DNA of 48,925 nucleotides. Origin: Chara braunii. Its lineage: Eukaryota > Streptophyta > Charophyceae > Charales > Characeae. The translations under genes and the position numbers were made by a program. How positions within the stretch are numbered: the first letter of the stretch is position 1; each line of letters starts with the position of its first letter. This document shows positions 40,850 through 48,925 of the stretch, in pieces. The stretch is taken from the NCBI GenBank assembly GCA_003427395.1, contig BFEA01000350.1, positions 1,719 to 50,643 on the forward strand, in the 5' to 3' direction. The notes below the pieces were generated by a model. The model had not been told where the DNA came from. It saw only the letters and a list, made by a program, of their open reading frames with translations, and did not search any database.

Positions 40850-41276
40850 CTGAGCAAAATCTAACTGAAGGATCCAAACTTACCTAACTAACCCGTCCAA
40901 AAACGAAAATACATGTCCAACCCCATAACGGAATGGGTCCAGTATCAAAGACGTGGCTAGTCGCTCATCCTCCTGTCCCGCCATCCTTCCGCCCCTCCAA
41001 ATAATGGCCAACTTCGAAAAGCCAACCCTGCACAAATAAAGACGGACGATAGAGGAAACATAAGTATAGGAGGACATGGGAAATGCCTATACTGACTAAC
41101 CCAAGCAGATCTCTCATACCCTCAGACGACTGACCTGACTCATGAACTAAACTCATATTAAGACTTATCTACATACTAACATACAATCCTATCCTATCAC
41201 TAATGCAGAGTATCACTTAACAAGACGAGGAATCATATATTATTCCTACTCGCGGTGTTCTTCTGTCACTCTCACC
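40850..41276 (-). other. Spacer between element B integrase and block C
   Basis: No PBS (neither TGGCGCC nor TGGTATCAGA type), no LTR homology and no polypurine tract that I can see. The minus strand has GTAAGT near 40881-40876 and TTTTGCTCAG directly before the block C ATG. They resemble splice sites but are only about 34 bp apart, so the pairing is not credible as an intron; an upstream donor is possible. Confidence 0.5.
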
Positions 41277-42509
41277 TTAGTCTCGAGCCTTGATCTTTTC
41301 CAGTTTCGACCCCGAGACCCAATCTCTCCACGGCGTGCCGTTAAGTTCTTCAATCTCATAAGCTCCATGCTGCCCACACCGTCTAATGCGATATGGGCCT
41401 AACCACCGCTTGTCCAACTTGCGCAACCACTGCTTCTCTAGCGATGAGTCATACAGCACCACCACATCTCCGACTTCCAATGGCTCCTTCCTGACTCGTG
41501 GAAGGAGATCCCACCTCTCCTTGTCCTCCAGTCGACTGTCCGATACTCGATCTGCGGCTTCCTGGATCCTCTCTTCTGCAATGCCAACTTGCCTGGCCCG
41601 CAAATCCAGCAACTCCTCGAATGACAAAGTGCTTTCCATATCCTGCCTCCTCCACGTCTTCAGAAAGCTCTCTATCGGGAGTGTGGCATGCCTTCCATAC
41701 CATAATGTTGCTGGCGCATACTTCGTGGATCTCTTAATCGTAATATTTTCGACGAAGAATGCTGCGCGCAGATGCTTAGGCCACTGATTCTCCCTGCCGT
41801 TCGTCCATTTCGCCAGTAGATTCGTGATGGTGGTATGCCCTCTCTCAACTGGAGCATTCGCCTGCGGATGCGCCCTGATCGTGTAGCTGGCTTGTACACC
41901 ATATTCTTGCAACAAGGTTCGCACTTCTCCACACCTGAACTCTAACCCTCTGTCCATCACGAATTCCACTATGAAAGGATATCTCAGGAAATACTCAGAG
42001 ATGCATAAAACCAATGTTTCGCCCGTCTTGCTGCGAATGACTCGCCCATCGACAAACCCCGTAAGATTGTCCCGTGCGTCGAAGAAGATGTTATAGCTGC
42101 CCACTCCCTGAGGCATTGCCAATAGGTCCAAATGGACCACTGCTCCTGCATCTCGCACAATCCGTGGGTGCAATGGCTCCTTGTACAAAGTTGACGCCCT
42201 TATTTGACATGGAACGCACGACTCGCAATACTTGCTAATCATCTCGCTCATTCCTTCCCAATAATAAAGCTCACGCGCCTTCGCATATGTCAAGGCAAAT
42301 GCTCTGTGACCATATACGGGCCCATCATGAAGTGCAGCTATAACGTCTATTTGACGATTTCGGCCGCAGATCACCCTCCTCGGGTTGCCAACCTCGTTTT
42401 TGATGAAAAGGTGTCTATCCCGGACTAAAAAGCAAGGTCGCATCTCGAGTACCTTCTTAGTTGCTTCTCTCTCTTTGATCTCACATGAGAGAAGCAAACC
42501 TAGTTCACG
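41277..42509 (-). CDS. Element B integrase
   Basis: The visible frame runs from 42497 to 41277. It opens just after the TAA at 42510-42512 and belongs to the same frame as RNase H. A zinc-binding head is present (HDGPVYGH, then KYCESCVPC), then the DDE core: VHLDLLAMP, VMDRGLEFR and NAPVERGH. The C-terminal part has KQWLRKLDKRWLGPYRI, a good GPY motif, and ends WVSGSKLEKIKARD without a chromodomain. All catalytic residues are kept, unlike the zinc head of element A. No promoter or start codon belongs to it: it is a domain of the Pol polyprotein. Confidence 0.9.
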   Translation of the reverse strand, partial: RELGLLLSCEIKEREATKKVLEMRPCFLVRDRHLFIKNEVGNPRRVICGRNRQIDVIAALHDGPVYGHRAFALTYAKARELYYWEGMSEMISKYCESCVPCQIRASTLYKEPLHPRIVRDAGAVVHLDLLAMPQGVGSYNIFFDARDNLTGFVDGRVIRSKTGETLVLCISEYFLRYPFIVEFVMDRGLEFRCGEVRTLLQEYGVQASYTIRAHPQANAPVERGHTTITNLLAKWTNGRENQWPKHLRAAFFVENITIKRSTKYAPATLWYGRHATLPIESFLKTWRRQDMESTLSFEELLDLRARQVGIAEERIQEAADRVSDSRLEDKERWDLLPRVRKEPLEVGDVVVLYDSSLEKQWLRKLDKRWLGPYRIRRCGQHGAYEIEELNGTPWRDWVSGSKLEKIKARD

Positions 42510-43496
42510 TTAGACGCCTTCGTACTCATCTGCACGAAAAGCCTCCGTTATCTCTCCTTCCTCAAACTCGTCTTCTTCCATATCTCTAACAGGGTCTTGA
42601 CTCCCTTCTCCATCCTCGTGCACTTGGACAATTGAGTTAACGAGGAAACTGATATCTGCCGCATACCTTGCTTGAGTGTCGACTGAGTAAGCTCCACTTT
42701 CTATGGCCATCGGATCTTCTCCTACTCGGAAGGTCTCTGTCAATGCCAGCTTAGCCATCCACTCAACATCCTTCCCTCCCCAAGGATCCTCTTCCACGAA
42801 GTCCTTGAGGACTATATCCGCTCGCTTCACGTACCTTGCAGGAGCAAGAAAAGCAGATTGTCCTTGCATAATGACTCCACTGATCCCAACGACATGTGCA
42901 TTGATATGGAGTTTCACGTCCTCCTCCTCATCGAGGAATGCATCCACCGGAGGTATATCCTCATTAACTCCATCGCCGGACTTATCCCAATTGATCCGAC
43001 TAAGCCCGTCAGCCCGATTCTTATTCCCAGGTATGCGCTCCAACTCAAAGTCAAACATCCACACATACGTGAGCCATCTGGCAATAGTTGGGTCTGGCGG
43101 TGCATAGTTCTTCAATGAACCGGCCAATGCGGTCGGATCGACTCTCAGCACAAACCTCCTTCCGAAAAGGTAGCGGAACACCCTTAGATAGTGGAGAACT
43201 GCAAGTGTCTCCCGCTTGAACTGTGAGTAGTTTCTCTTAGTGTCATTCAAGGTTCGACTCTCGAACCTCAAAGGCCTCTCCTCGCCATTTACATCAGCTT
43301 GGATTGGAATGCCGCCCAAAGCTGTAGGCCCTGCATCAGTCTCCACGATGAAAGGATGTTTTGGCGTTGCTTCGAAGTCAGGAACTCCCAGCACCAGACC
43401 ACCTTCTCTGAATTCCCTTTTGAAACTACTTACAACTCCTTCCTGCCTCTCATCCCATTCCCATTCTTGATCCTTCCTCACAAGCTTCCTCAACTG
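42510..43496 (-). CDS. Element B RNase H and linker
   Basis: It continues RT in the same frame after TAG 43497-43499. Landmarks are PFIVETDAGPTALGGIPIQ, PLRFESRTLNDTKRNYSQF, YLFGRRFVLRVDPTALAG and FELERIPGNKNRADGLSRI, with acidic residues at TDAG, FESRT and RVD as in Ty3/gypsy RNase H. The rest (about 150 codons) is an acidic linker towards integrase (DEEEDVKLHINAHVVGISG, EDEFEEGEITEAFRADEYEG), ended by TAA at 42510. Integrase resumes in the same frame. Confidence 0.88.
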   Translation of the reverse strand, partial: QLRKLVRKDQEWEWDERQEGVVSSFKREFREGGLVLGVPDFEATPKHPFIVETDAGPTALGGIPIQADVNGEERPLRFESRTLNDTKRNYSQFKRETLAVLHYLRVFRYLFGRRFVLRVDPTALAGSLKNYAPPDPTIARWLTYVWMFDFELERIPGNKNRADGLSRINWDKSGDGVNEDIPPVDAFLDEEEDVKLHINAHVVGISGVIMQGQSAFLAPARYVKRADIVLKDFVEEDPWGGKDVEWMAKLALTETFRVGEDPMAIESGAYSVDTQARYAADISFLVNSIVQVHEDGEGSQDPVRDMEEDEFEEGEITEAFRADEYEGV

Positions 43497-44657
43497 CTAT
43501 GTCTTCTCAGCGAAGTTCTTGATGAAAACTCGCCAAAAGCCACATGTCCCCAAGAAGCTACGAATTTCACTAACAGATTCGAATGGCACCGGCCATTCGA
43601 GTATCTTGTTAGTTTTCTTGATGTCAAGGCGACGACCGCTCTCGTTACATACGAAGCCTAATATGGTTGCCTCCCTCATACAGTGTTTCGACTTCAGTCC
43701 ACTCGCGGTAAGGTTGCAATCCCTCAGAATGTCAAGAATCCAAGCAATATCTTGTATATGATCCCAGACAAATTTCCTTACCCCAGGCATAACTTCCGTT
43801 TCATCCTTCTTTTTTCCCCCTTTCATGGCCAAATCGTCAATGTATGGTTGCGTAAGATGTGGACTAACTGTCTGCATAATGCGAACCATATGCCTCTGCA
43901 CCATCGCCACAGCATTCGTCCACCCTTGTGGCGCCACGTTCATATGGATTAGTCCTCTTGGTGTATGCATCAGAGTCATAGGTCTATCAGGTGGATACAC
44001 CGGGAACTGATCGTACCCCGAGTACAGGTCTATCAAGGAAATGATAGGCCTGCCAGCACAAGATTCTGACAGCGCATCAGTGTTCGGCAAACTGCCCGCA
44101 TCTCGTATCGTTACCACATTCAGGCGCTAAAGGTCCTGCACCCACCTCAGGGTACCGTTCGGCTTGATAAAGCAGAACCATGGTGATGCGTAAGGCCCAC
44201 TTGAGTAGTCGACTACATGAGAATGAATCTTGTCATCCAAGTAGTCGACTACTCTCCGTTCCTCTGCCGGATTAGGATAGCGTGACCCTCGCAAATTCCA
44301 TGGTATATGAGGCACAGTGTGGATCCGAATCATCGAAACTTTATCCACATCAAGGCGCCTGCGCTCATCATCGTCAAATGCATATGCGCGATGCCGCTCC
44401 TTCATTACCGCTACCATAACGGCCTTCTCTTGTGGAGTGAGGAATCCTGACTCTCCTATTATCAGGTCTCCCTCAGTCCTCTCATTGATACGACACGACC
44501 CATGTTCTGCATCCTCCTTCATTTGCCGTATCAATTCACGTTCCTGCTCATAGTAGAACTCTTTTTCCGCAGTTATGAGGACAGGAACAGGATGACTCTT
44601 CTCAGTCACGTGTTTGTACCTCCTTTTGGAGCCCTGCTTAAGCCCACCCCTAAAAAA
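43497..44657 (-). pseudogene. Element B reverse transcriptase, one internal TAG
   Basis: The frame is open from before 44609 (GLKQGSKRRYKHVTEKSHPV, a typical lead-in) through GPYASPWFCFIKPNGTLRW, then TAG at 44127-44129, where element A has Gln. The same frame continues with RLNVVTIRDAGSLPNTDAL, SLIDLYSGYDQFPV (first catalytic Asp), APQGWTNA, QPYIDDLAMKG (YIDD box) and KILEWPVPFESVSEIRSFLG. TAG at 43497-43499 follows FAEKT. Both nonsense codons keep the frame. The catalytic motifs are complete, so the enzyme was recently functional or is read through the stops; decay is the simpler reading. Confidence 0.88.
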
Positions 44658-45644
44658 GGCTGGCTTGTAGCACGACTCTGAGGTACCCCCGACTCACTTG
44701 TCCTTGCCGGTAATCGATATACGAGCTTCACTTCTCCCTCGCCGGAATCTTCCACTATTCTCGCTCTCAAAGCCTGTACATCAATGGGATCTGCCATCCC
44801 ATATGACGACACTATCTCCATAGCATCGTTGATGCTGGTTAGGCTTAAACACATCTCGCCAGTGGGCTCACATTCCTCTTCGTCTTCACCCATTAATCTC
44901 CTCCTCTCCCCTTCAGATTCCTCAAAGGTATAGGAACCTGGGTTCGGCCTATTCCTCAAGCTACGAGGTCCTGTATTGTGGCAGGTGATGATCTCGTAGT
45001 TGCCGCAGACTGGATCACTTAAGATGACGTACATTGTGTCGTCATGCTTGTTAAGTATCATCAATTCAGTGCGGCAAAGGAATGACCTTCCCAGCAGGAG
45101 AGGATGGTCCAGATCGGGCATAACGAAGAAGCAGGACCTCACCTTCACTTTTTCGATTTCAATCACCACATTCGATGCCGTCCCAGTAAAAGGAGTCTTC
45201 CCACTTGCGCCATAGAGGAATCCTGAGTTTATTCGATCGATGTCCATCCCCAAACGGAGTGCGTCAGATTCCTTGTTGATATTCATCTCCGCTCCTGTAT
45301 CCAGCATTCCGCTACACGGCTTACCCTTTATACTCAGGTTCACACTCCCAGTCCCGACCGATTTCCAATCCATTTTCGTCCCAGGAACCGCCCAATGATG
45401 CTCGGCAGGGATGAGATCTCCTAGTCGTACGCTCGCCACCCTTCGACGAAAGAGTCGCGTTTTGAACCCTTCCCTAAGCTTAGGCGCAAAGGCGAGGATA
45501 TCCTTTAAGTTAAGCAGGTCATTATGCCCTTCCAGAAGCCTATCAACCAAGACTTCAATATCCAGGCCATCTTCCAATGGTACTACATATTTTTGCTTTC
45601 GCGAGCCTTCTCCTTTTGCCGCTCTTTCTGACCTATCTTCCGGC
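44606..45644 (-). CDS. Element B retropepsin with N-terminal helical domain
   Basis: The frame opens after a TAG near 45643 (the visible ORF from 45577 starts at a non-ATG codon). An N-terminal segment (DGLDIEVLVDRLLEGHNDLL, ILAFAPKLREGFKTRLF) matches the end of element A Gag. Then follow SIKGKPCSGMLDTGAEMNI (DTG active site, about residue 92) and PDLDHPLLLGRSFL. The last about 110 residues are acidic. The frame ends in TGA at 44606, overlapping the RT frame by more than 50 bases. The RT frame is -1 relative to this one. Protease intact; role in cleaving Gag-Pol. Confidence 0.88.
44651..44657 (-). promoter_or_regulatory. Possible -1 frameshift heptamer TTTTTTA
   Basis: The PR frame reads CCT TTT TTA GGG here, which places T TTT TTA in the correct phase for -1 slippage, and the RT frame is exactly the -1 frame (AGG GGT GGG CTT AAG). 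No downstream pseudoknot was established. An ordinary indel would look the same. Confidence 0.3.
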
Positions 45645-47775
45645 TACCTCTTCTTTGCACGTTGAGCAGCTTGTTCTTCCTCTTCCTTCCTTAACCGCTC
45701 ATCTTCCTCATCCTCTTTGCCTTCATCCCCCACATTAATAACTGGCCCCTTCTCACGTGGTTGATTTTCGCTTGGAGGTTTCTGACTGTTACTGGGATCT
45801 TATACTTACTCCTCGTGCATACTGCTTGCGGGAATGTGGGTTGCCCTCGAGGAGGTCGGAACGTAATGCCTGATCGCGGGTTTGATCCCAAGGTCTGACA
45901 AGCCGGTTTGACACTCGATGGTCCTGTCTCTGAGCCTAGTAAGTAAACCATCGGCTTCGCCACCTCGTCGCAAATGGACCTCATTTGCAAATTCAACCTC
46001 TGCATCTTCTCCACGAGGTCTTCCATTCGCTCCATGGTATCTATGACCCTTTCTTGGCAATACGATTCTTCTTCCTCCTCCTCTTCTATCACGATTGGCT
46101 CTTCCCTCCTGATGTCCTCTTCGGACTCACTATTGGCCAGTTCCTCCACTTTTATCGTTGACCTCGCATCTTCCTCTTTCCAGAGTCGGAACATGGCCGG
46201 TGGTGGTGGACCTCGTTCGGCTCGACGAAGCGCCTCCTTGCACATACCACCTGCAATCTTAGGGTCAATATATTTCCCATACATATCATAGACATCTCCG
46301 TCCATGTTCGTCGAGATAAGGCCATTTCCCTCATCTACTTTCCGAATTTGGCAAAACTTGAAGGTATGCCCTTTTAGTGCGCAATGATGGCAAATGGCAT
46401 TTCTCCAATCGAACTTTGGCCTATCATTCCCGCCTTGCCCATTCCAATTGACTCCACGTCCGCCCCCTTGACCGCCTTGTCCACTATTACCGTTACCCCG
46501 TTCGCGACCTCGATTACCTCGGCCCTGACTACTCTGCCCGTTACCTCCATGATTCTGACCTTGTCTTTGACCCGCTGCTTGACTGGGTTGGTTGACTTGT
46601 GGCGGAGGTGTTAGCTGCTGCTGTTGGCCTCCCCCTCGCCAGTTCACTCCTTGAGTTGGCACACTGGGGTACCCTTCTGCAGCATTCGCAGTCGGTCCTC
46701 CCGCAGGCAGCCCGACTTGGTTGTAAAACGGTCATGTGCCATATGGACTATACCCCGGCCAAACAGGAGGAATGGCCCCTGGCCACGGTCCAAGCTGCGT
46801 TGGTCCTTGTGGTGGTGCCCCACTTGTACTCGCCTGATTTGCGTTTACTTGGGCCGGCGCAGCGGGCTGTGCTCCTGCATTCTTCCCGGAACCTTGGCCA
46901 CCTGCGGCCTGGTTTCGCGCCTTCCTCTGATTTTTCGTCAGCTTTACTGGTTCTTCCTCTTCATCGTCATCATCGTTTTCCACCTGCTCAACCACCTTCT
47001 TCGCAGCTTTTGCCTGAGGCTGAGTCACTGTCAAAACCCGATTCCCAGCCGCTTTCTATTGGTCGGCTTGATACTTGGCTATTCCATCCGCAATAAGTTG
47101 TTGAAGGTTGATACCTGCTCCTTCAGTAACAACTCGAGCCTTTCGCTTATGCCGTTGTTGTTTCATCTGAAACTCGTATACCTGGTCTAGCTCCCCATCT
47201 GCCAAACTTTGCTTCACTGTCTCCCAAGTCAACTTTCTCCCTATGGCCCCTCTTCTGGTCAGGGAAACACTCTCGCATTCCGTGAGGTTGCTTAGGAAGA
47301 TGGCACATTGGGATTCCTCGGCCAACCCTGGAACCTTCCTCGCCATCTTCTCAAACGCCGTCGCGAAGGCACCCACCGTCGTGAAATCAGACCTCTCTAG
47401 CCTTTTCAAGTCCTCCGTCGTAAGAAGGTCATCTCCCAACTGATACCGCCTCTGCATTTCTGCCTTAAAGTTCCCCCAATTTTCTGCGGCCTCGGTTGCT
47501 ACCCGCATAACTTCCGGCCGCATCTCCCACCAGACGTACTTAGAGATTTGACGGAATTTTTCTTCTTCCGTCACCTTGTCAGTAATTTGCTCGAGCAACT
47601 CAAGCCACTCTGACACCTTATCCCCTTTGAAGTGGAAGATCGGAACCTTAGGGATGTTGGATCCCGTCACCGCGCGCCCATCCAGTAGAGCAACCAGTTG
47701 ACCGAACGTAACCAACCGCTGGCCCGCGCCATTGGCCTGATTAAGTTCATCGCCCACCATCTCGTTCTTCGACAA
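45645..47775 (-). pseudogene. Element B Gag (capsid, Gln/Gly-rich linker, zinc knuckle)
   Basis: ATG at 47775 (MSKNEMVGDELNQ). The capsid region has VPIFHFKGDKVSEWLELLEQ, EAAENWGNFKAEMQRRYQLG and DFTTVGAFATAFEKMARKVP. TAG at 47056-47058 and TGA at 46732-46734 interrupt one otherwise continuous frame. A Gln/Gly/Arg-rich stretch follows (GNRGRERGNGNSGQGGQGG), then the zinc knuckle CHHCALKGHTFKFC (C-x2-C-x4-H-x4-C), an acidic stretch and a helix (DTMERMEDLVEKMQRLNL). Near 45785 the frame shifts; an acidic/basic tail (GDEGKEDEEDERLRKEEEEQ, then AKKR) runs to a TAG near 45643 and leads into PR. Function: RNA packaging. Confidence 0.88.
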
Positions 47776-48181
47776 TCAGTTCCCTGTCAATATACAACAC
47801 TTATACATAGTCAACCTAATTACTTTAACAAACCCTTATAGCTAGTCCAACCTCAACCTTAAGAGGTTGTGTCCTACTACTAAATTTAAACGTTCGACAC
47901 TCATACACAAGCATTCACACCTTCATACAATCACACTACGAATTCGTCCACTCCACACCTGGTCTTAATACTTAGCGTCCCTGATTATGACAACTAGGCC
48001 CTTCTTTGGGCCTAACAAGATTCATAGGGAAATTCTCGTAGGTCGTAACGGCAATATCAAAGTCAAAAACACACTATATCATTTCCCTAATCACAAAAAA
48101 AAAAAAGTGTCGTTTTGCCTGGATCATCGTTCTGCACTATACCCAAGTCCGTTCACTATGGACCTCAGTAGGCAGCCGAGA
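47776..48181 (-). other. Element B leader between PBS and gag
   Basis: About 400 bp of AT-rich untranslated sequence with an A-run near 48098-48109 (plus strand). Unlike element A it has no accessory ORFs. Confidence 0.7.
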
Positions 48182-48199
48182 TCCCCGGCATCGGCGCCA
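48182..48199 (-). other. Element B primer-binding site
   Basis: The minus strand reads TGGCGCCGATGCCGGGGA two bases inside the LTR end. This is an excellent match to the plant tRNA-Asp-type PBS (TGGCGCCGTTGCCGGGG expected). It sets the orientation of element B and the LTR boundary at 48202. Confidence 0.9.
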
Positions 48200-48201
48200 C
48201 C

Positions 48202-48925
48202 TATCGTGCACACAGTCCCCGTTGGGGGAACCTCCCGGCCTCGTCACGCAGGATTGGCAGTATTCGCAAGTCGCTTCACAAAAAGGGAAGCGGCAGAGCC
48301 GCTCCGGCCGAGTGCGCCAATTATACCTCCATCGAGTCCCTACGATAGGACAAGGTCTCGCGAGGTACAACTTACCTCCACCTGCGGGAGCTGTCACCAT
48401 CCCTTGGGTGGGCGTATCCCCGCCGAGCTACTGAACCACACGCGAAAACTTTTACTTGCAATCACGGAGGTGGCCCAGCCGAGGGCGTTTCTCGTATGCT
48501 GTAGCATAGGGGGTACGCTCGGTCCACGCCTAACTCGGACCCGTACGCGAACCGTTGTCAGGCGGCCACAAGTAGTGTGCCTCCTGAAAATGGCGGTTTT
48601 GGGACTTAGGCTCAAGGGCGAGTCCATGTTTTTACGGTACTTTGGTCTGATCAGGCAGCAGAAATTATGAGAACTCAAGGTGTCCCTGATTTTGGGCGCA
48701 CTGGATCTTAAGAGTAACCCTCAAAGATGGCGAGATGGATGGCCACCCCCGACGCGTCTAGGGACTGTCAATTCTGGCCGTCCAGAGGGTTAGATTCGGA
48801 TTGGCCTGCCGCGGAAAGGGATCGGGGAAACTGACCTCGCCACAACATTTTGGCGGCAAACGACCAGGGCCGAAATGAGGCCTCAAAATTTTGTCTATTT
48901 TAGTACCATAATTAAAAATAAAAAT
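48202..48925 (-). repeat. Element B 5' LTR, partial (U5 side)
   Basis: It starts TATCGTGCACACAG next to the PBS; the usual TG is TA here. 48202-48556 matches 25411-25764. From 48557 the copies no longer align, and the text starts TTGTCAGGCGGCCAC, so either U3/R differs between subfamilies or another insertion begins here. The LTR leaves the window at its right edge. Confidence 0.75.

Larger units (their letters stand above)
41277..48925 (-). mobile_element. Element B: Ty3/gypsy retrotransposon, nearly complete coding region
   Basis: Minus strand order: partial LTR, PBS, leader, Gag, PR, RT, RNase H, IN. All catalytic motifs are visible. Damage is limited to five single in-frame stops (47056, 46732, 44127, 43497, 42510), one shift near 45785 and a TAG near 45643. 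The 3' end is unresolved: no LTR follows integrase directly, so the element may continue through block C, possibly as far as the LTR at 25411-27360. Confidence 0.85.

Noticed and set aside
40840-40890. A 34-bp intron before block C
   Set aside because: Donor-like GTAAGT and acceptor-like TTTTGCTCAG are visible, but the distance is far too short for a spliceosomal intron.
12251-42497. Chromovirus assignment
   Set aside because: Both integrases end shortly after the GPY motif and no chromodomain-like sequence follows in any frame I examined.
42703-43107. Plus-strand ORFs overlapping element B pol
   Set aside because: Antisense shadows of well-supported RNase H, RT and IN frames.
1-48925. Host protein-coding genes
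   Set aside because: No ORF outside the retroelements carries a domain I recognise, and none has convincing exon structure.

Overview
The window is eukaryotic, repeat-dominated nuclear DNA with no recognisable host gene. It is built almost entirely from degraded Ty3/gypsy LTR retrotransposons, satellite-like arrays and microsatellites. Both primer-binding sites resemble the TGGCGCC...GGGG type complementary to tRNA-Asp that is common in plant Ty3/gypsy (Tat/Athila-like) elements, and both integrases end soon after the GPY motif with no chromodomain visible. This suggests a land plant or streptophyte alga; a charophyte such as Chara is a guess from the style of the gag/pol proteins, not something I can prove here.

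Layout. 1-2292: microsatellite and two G-rich tandem-repeat blocks. 2293-25410: element A on the minus strand, a giant retrotransposon with direct LTR copies of at least 5.26 kb (2293-7554 and 20059-25410), a PBS at 20037-20054, and a decayed gag-PR-RT-RNaseH-IN running from 17701 down to 12244. Between PBS and gag lies a tandem series of paralogous accessory ORFs (17736-19752). A further family member (222 codons, 20538-21206) lies inside the LTR. Between integrase and the left LTR (7555-12243) are unassigned sequence, hairpin-rich stretches and fragments of other elements.

25411 is an exact breakpoint: element A LTR homology stops and another LTR family (TGTCGTGG...) begins. The same LTR end recurs at 48202, next to the PBS of element B. 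Element B (minus strand: gag 47775-45645, PR, RT, RNase H, IN to 41277) is the better preserved element. Downstream of its integrase, with no LTR or PBS between, comes a second gag-like coding block C (40849-37364): capsid-like region, long coiled coil and a zinc knuckle that has lost its histidine. 27.4-37.3 kb has no convincing gene. It carries a 66-bp satellite with an assembly gap, a CAG-rich stretch, several duplications, tRNA-like sequences including a 62-64-bp tandem array, and strong hairpins.

Working together: in each element gag would form the particle, PR would process it, and RT/RNase H/IN would copy and insert the element, primed by a host tRNA at the PBS. Most ORFs here are interrupted by single in-frame stops, so neither element looks autonomous now. 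The most novel material is the accessory ORF family of element A, the second gag-like block behind the integrase of element B, and the hairpin and tRNA-like arrays.
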